12,250 bases of DNA, taken from assembly GCA_045546915.1 (NCBI GenBank), contig JAZQDU010000010.1, positions 1-12,250 on the forward strand. Direction: 5' to 3'. The stretch's first letter is position 1; each line of letters begins with the position of its first letter. This document shows, one piece after another, positions 7,222-12,250 of the stretch. The notes beneath the pieces were generated by a model that had not been told where the DNA came from, did no database searches, and saw only the letters and a list, made by a program, of their open reading frames with translations. The DNA is from UMGS172 sp045546915. GTDB lineage: Bacteria; Bacillota; Clostridia; Oscillospirales; Acutalibacteraceae. Made by a program: the position numbers and the translations under genes.

Positions 7222-8580
7222 ATGTTAGAAACGAAAGATATTCTTGAAACTATTGAAATGATACAGAACGAGAATCTTGATATCCGCACCGTTACAATGG
7301 GTATCTCACTTCTCGACTGTATCGACAGCGATATTGATAAGGCGTGTCAAAAGGTATACGATAAAATTACAACCAAGGCGAAAAATCTCGTTCCTGTATG
7401 CGAAGAGATTGAAAAGGAACTTGGTATTCCGATTATAAACAAGCGTATTTCGGTAACACCTATCGCCATTATCGCCGCCGCTTGCCACTCAAAAGATGTT
7501 GTAAAGTTTGCAATAACGCTTGAAAAAGCAGCCAGAACTGTTGGCGTAAACTTTATAGGCGGATATTCGGCACTTGTGCAAAAAGGATTTGCCGCAGGTG
7601 ACAGAGAACTTATTGAAAGTATCCCCGAAGCATTAAGCATTACCGACCACGTTTGCTCCTCGGTAAACATCGGTTCTACAAAGGCCGGCCTTAATATGGA
7701 TGCTATTGCATTAATGGGTCACACCGTAAAAAAATGCGCAGAACTTACTGCCGACCGTCAATGCATCGGTGCCGCTAAATTGGTTGTATTCTGCAACGCT
7801 CCGGAAGATAATCCCTTTATGGCCGGAGCTTTCCACGGTGTTGGCGAGCCCGATTGTGAAATTAACGTTGGCGTTTCGGGTCCCGGTGTTGTAAGAGCCG
7901 CTATTGCAAACTCCAAAGGTCTTGACCTTTCAGGCGTTGCCGACCTTATAAAACGCACCGCATTTAAAATCACCCGTATGGGTCAGCTTGTAGCGTTAAG
8001 AGCCTCTGAAAGACTTGGCGTTCCTTTCGGAATTGTCGATTTATCGTTAGCACCCACTCCTGCAGTAGGTGATTCGGTTGCACATATTCTTGAAGAAATA
8101 GGCCTTGAACAATGTGGTGCATGCGGTACTACCGCCTGTCTTGCAATGCTTAACGATGCCGTAAAAAAAGGCGGTGTTATGGCATCAAGTCATGTTGGCG
8201 GACTTTCGGGTGCATTTATCCCCGTTACCGAAGACGCAGGTATGATTGACGCAGCAAGAAGTGGCACCTTAACGCTTGAAAAGTTAGAAGCAATGACAGC
8301 CGTCTGCTCGGTAGGTCTTGATATGATTAACATCCCCGGTGACACCCCCGATGAGGTTATCTCGGCAATTATTGCCGACGAGGCAGCCATTGGCATGGTA
8401 AACTCCAAGACTACAGCGGTAAGAGTTATTCCCGCTATTGGTATGGGTGTTGGTGAAGAACTTAATTTCGGCGGTCTTTTGGGTTCAGGTCCGGTAATGC
8501 CGGTCAATACAAAATCTCCGCTTAAATTTATCAGCCGCGGCGGCAGAATTCCTGCTCCTATGCAGAGCCTTAAAAACTAA
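7222..8580 (+). CDS. UPF0210 (DUF711, PFL-like) protein, function unknown
   Basis: A 452-residue protein of the UPF0210/DUF711 family, full length for the family. Members have a fold related to pyruvate formate-lyase, but no activity is established that I know of, and no glycyl-radical motif is evident here. Conserved-looking stretches include NFIGGYSALVQKG (about 113-125), FHGVGEPDCEINVGVSGPG (about 204-222), LEQCGACGTT near 294-303 and GLLGSGPVMPVN near 425-436. It is cytosolic by appearance, with no signal peptide or membrane helix. AAGGAG at 7209-7214, overlapping the stop codon of the ACT gene, lies seven bases before the ATG, so the two proteins are made from one message. A strong terminator follows. 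Ligand-controlled metabolic enzyme is a reasonable guess, no more. Confidence 0.9.
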   Translation: MLETKDILETIEMIQNENLDIRTVTMGISLLDCIDSDIDKACQKVYDKITTKAKNLVPVCEEIEKELGIPIINKRISVTPIAIIAAACHSKDVVKFAITLEKAARTVGVNFIGGYSALVQKGFAAGDRELIESIPEALSITDHVCSSVNIGSTKAGLNMDAIALMGHTVKKCAELTADRQCIGAAKLVVFCNAPEDNPFMAGAFHGVGEPDCEINVGVSGPGVVRAAIANSKGLDLSGVADLIKRTAFKITRMGQLVALRASERLGVPFGIVDLSLAPTPAVGDSVAHILEEIGLEQCGACGTTACLAMLNDAVKKGGVMASSHVGGLSGAFIPVTEDAGMIDAARSGTLTLEKLEAMTAVCSVGLDMINIPGDTPDEVISAIIADEAAIGMVNSKTTAVRVIPAIGMGVGEELNFGGLLGSGPVMPVNTKSPLKFISRGGRIPAPMQSLKN

Positions 8581-8596
8581 AAACACAAATTTACAA

Positions 8597-8637
8597 AAAC
8601 CGCCTAACTTTATTTTGTTAGGCGGTTTGTTTGTTTT
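8597..8637 (+). terminator. Terminator of the ACT/UPF0210 operon
   Basis: A 12-bp stem built on AACCGCCTAAC (8597-8608 with 8617-8628) with an 8-base loop is followed by a T-rich tail. Confidence 0.88.
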
Positions 8638-8650
8638 ATTAATCTACAAC

Positions 8651-8678
8651 TTAACAACGTAAAGATTTTCGTTAATAA
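8651..8678. repeat. Imperfect dyad upstream of the citrate synthase promoter
   Basis: Ten of thirteen base pairs match around a centre at 8664/8665, with the clearest arms AACG-AAA and TTT-CGTT. It lies about 40 bases before the main operator-like dyad. It could be an auxiliary regulator site, or chance symmetry in AT-rich DNA. Confidence 0.25.
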
Positions 8679-8701
8679 AACAACGGATTTTGAAGTTTTC
8701 C

Positions 8702-8730
8702 TTGACTTTGTTTGACATTTTTTGTAAAAT
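8702..8730 (+). promoter_or_regulatory. Promoter of the citrate synthase gene
   Basis: TTGACT (8702-8707), 17 bases, TAAAAT (8725-8730) match five of six positions each. Transcription would start near 8737. A perfect TATAAT at 8747-8752 could serve a second start near 8759, but it has only a weak -35 (TTGTAA, 19-base spacing). Confidence 0.6.
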
Positions 8731-8735
8731 GTCAA
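8712..8735. promoter_or_regulatory. Operator-like perfect inverted repeat over the citrate synthase promoter
   Basis: Perfect 10-bp arms TTGACATTTT (8712-8721) and AAAATGTCAA (8726-8735) are separated by four bases. The dyad covers the spacer and -10 of the upstream promoter, the usual place for a repressor. It is followed by no T tract or gene end, so a terminator role is unlikely. A third TTGAC occurs one helical turn upstream at 8702. The regulator is unknown. Confidence 0.6.
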
Positions 8736-8790
8736 GTAATTAACAGTATAATGTATTAAATAAATTTTAATTTTTTTGAAAGGAAGCACA

Positions 8791-10203
8791 ATGTCAGAGA
8801 AAAATTTTATAGCTTCTGAAAAATACTTCGAAGAGCTTGCACTTGAGTATAAAAAGAATAATAAAATAACCCCTGCCGATTTTGAACGGTATCATGTCAA
8901 ACGCGGTTTGCGTAACTCCGACGGTACCGGTGTTCTTGCCGGCGTAACGCAGATATGTAATGTTCACGGTTATCTGCTTAACGAAGGCGAACGCATGCCA
9001 ATAGACGGCGAACTTACCTATCGCGGATACTCGATAAACGATTTGGTTGAAAACTGCATTCTCGAAAACCGATTTGGTTATGAGGAGGTTGCATACCTTT
9101 TAATGATGGGAAAACTTCCCACAAAGGATGAACTTGCCAAGTTTAATAAGGCATTGGGCTCACGTCGTCAATTGCCGGACTATTTCCCCGAAGATATGAT
9201 TTTAAGGGTGCCGAGCAAGGATATAATGAACAACCTCTCCCGTGCGGTATTGGCCCTTTACTCTTATGATGATAAAGCCGATGTTTATACCCTTGAAAAT
9301 AACCTAAGGCAGAGCGTTGACCTTGTTGCACGCTTCCCTATTATTTCGGCGTATGCTTATCAGGCAAAAAAGCATTTTCACGATAAAGAAAGTCTTTATA
9401 TCCATTTTCCGAAGCCTGAACTTTCTACTGCTGAAAATATTTTACATATCATTCGTGACGACAGTAACTATACCGAAGAAGAGGTACATCTTTTAGACCT
9501 TGCCTTAATGCTTCATGCAGAACATGGCGGCGGTAACAACTCAACCTTTACCACCCGCGTTCTCACGTCTTCAGGTACCGATATTTACTCAGCCATTGCG
9601 GCTGCAGTAAGTTCGCTTAAAGGTCCGAAACACGGTGGCGCAAACATCAAGGTAGTCTCGATGATGAATGACATTAAGCGCAACGTAAAGAATTGGGAAA
9701 GCGACGGCGAAATTGCCGATTACCTCAAGAAAATCTTCCAAAAACAGGCGTTTGACGGTAGCGGACTTGTTTACGGTATGGGTCACGCAATTTACTCTAA
9801 ATCCGACCCGCGTGCTGTACTTCTCCGCAAAAGTGCCGAAAAACTTGCCCGTGTTAAAGGCAGATACGATGAACTTGTACTTATGGACCGTATTGCCGCA
9901 CTTGCACCTCACGTCTTCGCCGAGGTTAAGAATGACTCTAAGGTAATCAGCCCCAACGTCGACTACTATTCGGGATTTGTATATTCCATGATGGGTATTC
10001 CTGACGAGTTGTATACTGCTCTCTTTGCCATCGCAAGGGTTGCCGGTTGGTGCTCACACCGCACTGAGGAAATTGCAAGCGGCAGCCGTATTATACGTCC
10101 TGCTTATAAGAGCATTGTTCCTGCAAAAACCTATGTTCCTATTGAGGACAGAGACGATATGGAACATCCTCATCAAGTTTCAGGTTTAAGCCAACTTTTT
10201 TAA
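8791..10203 (+). CDS. Citrate synthase (Si-type)
   Basis: A 470-residue citrate synthase that condenses acetyl-CoA with oxaloacetate to give citrate. All key residues of the family are seen, in order: His245 in HAEHGGGN, His281 in GPKHGGAN, His332 in GMGH, Arg341 in DPRA, Asp391 in VDYYSG, Arg416 in ARVAGW and Arg436 in RIIRP, matching E. coli His229, His264, His305, Arg314, Asp362, Arg387 and Arg407. It is therefore the ordinary enzyme type and not the unrelated Re-citrate synthase of some clostridia. 2-Methylcitrate synthase activity cannot be excluded. The ATG at 8791 is chosen because AAAGGA at 8779-8784 is six bases upstream; a TTG at 8776 would precede that site. The gene stands alone, with its own promoter and terminator and no aconitase or isocitrate dehydrogenase in the window. 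In an anaerobe it probably supplies 2-oxoglutarate for glutamate synthesis. Confidence 0.95.
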   Translation: MSEKNFIASEKYFEELALEYKKNNKITPADFERYHVKRGLRNSDGTGVLAGVTQICNVHGYLLNEGERMPIDGELTYRGYSINDLVENCILENRFGYEEVAYLLMMGKLPTKDELAKFNKALGSRRQLPDYFPEDMILRVPSKDIMNNLSRAVLALYSYDDKADVYTLENNLRQSVDLVARFPIISAYAYQAKKHFHDKESLYIHFPKPELSTAENILHIIRDDSNYTEEEVHLLDLALMLHAEHGGGNNSTFTTRVLTSSGTDIYSAIAAAVSSLKGPKHGGANIKVVSMMNDIKRNVKNWESDGEIADYLKKIFQKQAFDGSGLVYGMGHAIYSKSDPRAVLLRKSAEKLARVKGRYDELVLMDRIAALAPHVFAEVKNDSKVISPNVDYYSGFVYSMMGIPDELYTALFAIARVAGWCSHRTEEIASGSRIIRPAYKSIVPAKTYVPIEDRDDMEHPHQVSGLSQLF

Positions 10204-10207
10204 TTTT

Positions 10208-10246
10208 AAAACCTACGGGCTCACCCGTAGGTTTTGTTTATTTATT
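10208..10246 (+). terminator. Terminator of the citrate synthase gene
   Basis: A perfect 12-bp stem (10208-10219 with 10224-10235) closed by a CTCA loop is followed by a T-rich tail, five bases after the stop codon. Confidence 0.9.
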
Positions 10247-10273
10247 GACATAATAGGTATAATAAATTAAAAT
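10245..10273 (+). promoter_or_regulatory. Promoter of the aldo-keto reductase gene
   Basis: TTGACA (10245-10250), 17 bases, TAAAAT (10268-10273). An additional TATAAT at 10258-10263 is only seven bases from TTGACA and cannot pair with it. The ATG at 10272 overlaps the -10 box, so translation must start later. Confidence 0.7.
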
Positions 10274-10298
10274 GAATAAAAACATCAAGGAGAGAATT

Positions 10299-11297
10299 AT
10301 GGACTTCATTGCAGATAAAAACCGTTACTCAAAAACACCCTACCGATACTGCGGTAAAAGCGGGTTGCAATTACCTGCTGTGTCGTTAGGACTTTGGCAC
10401 AATTTCAGTAAGGTTGACAATTTTGATAACATGGTCACAATGCTGACCACCGCATTTGACAACGGAATTACTCATTTTGACCTCGCCAACAACTACGGAC
10501 GTCCGTTTGCCGGCTCTGCCGAAAGCAATTTCGGCAAAATACTAAAATCCGAACTTTCTTCGTATCGCGACGAACTTGTAATATCCACAAAAGCAGGCTA
10601 CGACATGTGGGAAGGCCCTTACGGTGACGGCGGCAGCCGAAAATATTTAATATCAAGCCTTGATGCAAGTTTAAAGCGCATGGGACTCGAATATGTTGAT
10701 ATTTTTTACCATCACCGAATGGATAAAAACACTCCTTTAGAAGAAACAATGGGTGCATTGTACGATATCGTAAAAAGCGGAAAAGCTCTTTATGTAGGTA
10801 TTTCGAACTATGACGCCGAAAACACCGAAAAAGCACAGAATATGCTTCAACAAATGGGTGTTCACTGCCTTATTCACCAATTCAGATACTCAATGCTCGA
10901 CCGCGAGGTTTACAAAAACGGTACCGTCGAAGCAACCAAAGATGCAGGTATGGGAAGTATCGCTTTTTCACCGCTTAAACAAGGAATCTTATCCGATAAA
11001 TATCTAAAAGGTATCCCTGAAAACTCAAGAGCCGCTAAAAAAGATACCTTTTTATCTAAGGACAACATCACGCCCGAACTTTTGCAAAAGGTCAAAGGTC
11101 TTAACGAAATAGCACAGGCACGCGGTCAAACTTTAGCGCAAATGGCAGTCTCGTGGCTTTTGGGACCGGGCGAAATGACCAGCGTTTTAATAGGTGCCAG
11201 CACTCCGCAACAAATAAAAGAAAACGTTGCCGCTTGTGAAAAATCAATCTTTACAACGGAGGAAATCAACGCAATAGATAAAATTATAAAAAATTAA
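10299..11297 (+). CDS. Aldo-keto reductase of the YghZ/Gpr type
   Basis: A 332-residue NADPH-dependent aldo-keto reductase that closely resembles E. coli YghZ (Gpr, L-glyceraldehyde 3-phosphate reductase). Shared stretches include YRYCGKSGLQLPAVSLGLWH near the N-terminus and STKAGYDMWEGPYG. The catalytic tetrad is visible: Asp61 and Tyr66 in FDLANNYG, Lys98 in STKAG and His139 in FYHHR. A C-terminal SVLIGAS (about 295-301) belongs to the cofactor-binding part. By family knowledge it reduces small aldehydes such as L-glyceraldehyde 3-phosphate or methylglyoxal, which would be a detoxifying role. The ATG at 10299 is chosen because AAGGAG at 10287-10292 is six bases upstream and an earlier ATG at 10272 lies in the promoter. 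It is a single-gene unit with its own promoter and terminator. Confidence 0.9.
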   Translation: MDFIADKNRYSKTPYRYCGKSGLQLPAVSLGLWHNFSKVDNFDNMVTMLTTAFDNGITHFDLANNYGRPFAGSAESNFGKILKSELSSYRDELVISTKAGYDMWEGPYGDGGSRKYLISSLDASLKRMGLEYVDIFYHHRMDKNTPLEETMGALYDIVKSGKALYVGISNYDAENTEKAQNMLQQMGVHCLIHQFRYSMLDREVYKNGTVEATKDAGMGSIAFSPLKQGILSDKYLKGIPENSRAAKKDTFLSKDNITPELLQKVKGLNEIAQARGQTLAQMAVSWLLGPGEMTSVLIGASTPQQIKENVAACEKSIFTTEEINAIDKIIKN

Positions 11298-11301
11298 ATG
11301 C

Positions 11302-11336
11302 AAAACGGGTAGGCGCACCTACCCGTTTTTATTATC
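11302..11336 (+). terminator. Terminator of the aldo-keto reductase gene
   Basis: A perfect 12-bp stem (11302-11313 with 11318-11329) with a CGCA loop and a TTTTTATTAT tail, five bases after the stop codon. Confidence 0.9.
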
Positions 11337-11393
11337 CGTATTTAGTAATAACGGACATTCTGTCGCTCATACCTTGAATTAAGGGCAAATTAT

Positions 11394-11410
11394 AGGAGTT
11401 GAGCAACTTG
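11394..11410 (+). promoter_or_regulatory. Ribosome binding site that selects a TTG start
   Basis: AGGAG at 11394-11398 is followed after nine bases by TTG at 11408. The other TTG at 11399 directly touches the site and cannot be used with it. No clear promoter could be placed between 11337 and 11393. Confidence 0.6.
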
Positions 11411-12160
11411 AAATTTGTAATTTTAACAAGACAACACATAAACATCATTATGGGTGCGTTGGCACTGCTACTCGTCGGCACCATTCTTTCGGTCAGCGTT
11501 TTTGCCAAAGAAAACCGCCTGCTCCCCATTTACTCGGTCGAAACAAATGAAAAGAAAATCGCAATATCATTCGATGCCGCATGGGGTGCTGACGACACCG
11601 ACACTTTAATAAGCATTTTAAAAGAACACAATGTTCCGGCAACGTTTTTTGTGGTGAGCGAATGGGTCGATAAATACCCCGAAGAAGTAAAAAAATTAAG
11701 TGAAGCCGGTCACGATGTTATGAACCACTCGGCAACCCACCCGTATATGACTAAATTAAGCACCGAAAAAATGCTTGAGGAACTTAACACCTGCAATGAG
11801 AAAATTGCCGCCATAACCGGCAAAACCCCCACCCTTTTCAGAGCCCCTTACGGCGACTATGACAATAAAGTAATCTCAACAGTAGAATCTATCGGCATGA
11901 AAACAATTCAATGGGATGTTGATTCTTTGGATTGGAAAGACAGTGCCACGGCAGACAGCATTGTAACAAGGGTTACGGGCAAGGTCAAAAACGGCTCAAT
12001 TGTGCTTTTCCATAATGATGCCGACCATACACCCGAAGCGTTACCCATAATTTTGAAAAAACTATTAGATGACGGCTACACGTTTGTAAAAATTGCCGAC
12101 CTTATCTACTACGACAACTACGAAATCCTCCACGACGGAACACAGTGTAAAAAGTCGTAG
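11408..12160 (+). CDS. Membrane-anchored polysaccharide deacetylase, PdaB-like
   Basis: A 250-residue CE4-family (NodB) deacetylase with an N-terminal membrane anchor at about residues 11-33 (HINIIMGALALLLVGTILSV), the catalytic domain facing outward. The motifs are visible: FDAAWGADDT (Asp56 as base, with acidic partners Asp62/63), the metal motif HSATH (His107 and His111), RAPYGDYD (Arg145), WDVDSLDW and LFH (His202). The FDAAWG form of motif 1, in place of TFDDGP, and the length are like B. subtilis PdaB, a sporulation protein that acts on the spore cortex or the wall during sporulation. Other CE4 activities on peptidoglycan cannot be excluded. TTG at 11408 is preferred from the ribosome binding site and restores the MK-hydrophobic start typical of this group. 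Its stop codon TAG lies inside a palindromic repeat, and a terminator follows. Confidence 0.85.
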   Translation: MKFVILTRQHINIIMGALALLLVGTILSVSVFAKENRLLPIYSVETNEKKIAISFDAAWGADDTDTLISILKEHNVPATFFVVSEWVDKYPEEVKKLSEAGHDVMNHSATHPYMTKLSTEKMLEELNTCNEKIAAITGKTPTLFRAPYGDYDNKVISTVESIGMKTIQWDVDSLDWKDSATADSIVTRVTGKVKNGSIVLFHNDADHTPEALPIILKKLLDDGYTFVKIADLIYYDNYEILHDGTQCKKS

Positions 12161-12212
12161 GGGCAATTCACGAATTGCCCGAAAAAGTGGTTGATTCGTG
12201 AATCAACCCTAC
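12157..12212. repeat. Composite palindromic repeat (REP- or MITE-like)
   Basis: The element is bounded by GTAGGG (12157-12162) and CCCTAC (12207-12212). Inside are two near-perfect palindromes with 9-bp arms: GGGCAATTC-AC-GAATTGCCC (12161-12180) and GGTTGATTC-GT-GAATCAACC (12189-12208), joined by GAAAAAGT. The core ATTCACGAAT of the first is the exact reverse complement of ATTCGTGAAT in the second, so the whole 56 bp can also fold as one long hairpin with a three-base mismatch. This looks like a small dispersed repeat, though only one copy is present here. The left end includes the stop codon of the deacetylase gene. Confidence 0.7.
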
Positions 12213-12219
12213 AAAAACG

Positions 12220-12248
12220 AAAGACGGTGCTGAGTAGCACCGTCTTTT
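12220..12248 (+). terminator. Terminator after the deacetylase gene and repeat
   Basis: A perfect 12-bp stem (12220-12231 with 12236-12247) with a GAGT loop runs into T residues at the window end. The A-rich left side could make it work in both directions. The tail is cut soon after, so its strength is uncertain. Confidence 0.75.
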
Positions 12249-12250
12249 GC

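Noticed and set aside
8712..8735. Reading the dyad as a terminator
   Set aside because: No gene ends just before it, no T tract follows, and the real terminator for the upstream operon is at 8597-8637.
8712..8752. TTGACA at 8712 paired with TATAAT at 8747 as one promoter
   Set aside because: The spacing is 29 bases, far beyond the usual 16-18.
9589..9912. Minus-strand open frame inside citrate synthase
   Set aside because: It overlaps invariant active-site codons of citrate synthase and has no start signals; it is a coding shadow.
12157..12247. The three palindromes at the right end considered as a CRISPR array
   Set aside because: The units differ in sequence, there are no regular spacers, and each folds on itself.

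Overview
This 12.25 kb window looks like chromosomal DNA of an anaerobic, probably spore-forming member of the Bacillota, class Clostridia (perhaps Oscillospirales-like). The basis is the strong AAGGAG-type ribosome binding sites, sigma-A-like promoters, short GC-rich terminators with T tails, a PdaB-like sporulation deacetylase, and Clostridia-typical families of unknown role (GGGtGRT protein, UPF0237/UPF0210 pair). Assignment below class level is inference. Most genes are core-like housekeeping genes or conserved genes of unknown function. The only mobile-element signal is a tyrosine recombinase at the left end, plus a short palindromic repeat at the right end.

Layout. At positions 1-1300 there is the start of a small unknown gene leaving the window, an intergenic stretch with an extended -10 promoter, and a complete tyrosine recombinase, all on the minus strand. 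The recombinase start lies just beyond the terminator of the next operon. At 1365-3074 is a minus-strand operon of a NifU-like iron-sulfur scaffold followed by a GGGtGRT-family protein. An AT-rich divergent region (3075-3258), with a possible Rex-type operator, separates it from a plus-strand metallophosphoesterase (3259-4380). A bidirectional terminator then faces a minus-strand two-gene operon (6807-4423) encoding a membrane-anchored DUF4825-like protein and an HD-domain phosphohydrolase. Divergent promoters at 6837-6909 also serve the plus-strand ACT-domain/UPF0210 operon (6941-8580).

The right part holds three plus-strand single-gene units, each closed by its own hairpin terminator: citrate synthase (8791-10203), whose promoter is covered by a perfect 10-bp-arm dyad; a YghZ/Gpr-like aldo-keto reductase (10299-11297); and a PdaB-like polysaccharide deacetylase (11408-12160). 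The deacetylase stop codon lies inside a roughly 56-bp composite palindromic repeat.

Several genes start downstream of the longest possible reading frame. In the phosphoesterase and reductase the longer start coincides with promoter elements. In the ACT, citrate synthase, DUF4825-like and deacetylase genes the ribosome binding site decides the start. The least understood biology here is the NifU-like/GGGtGRT pair and the UPF0237/UPF0210 pair: both look like conserved two-gene modules without a known reaction. I found no CRISPR array, rRNA, tRNA or defence system.
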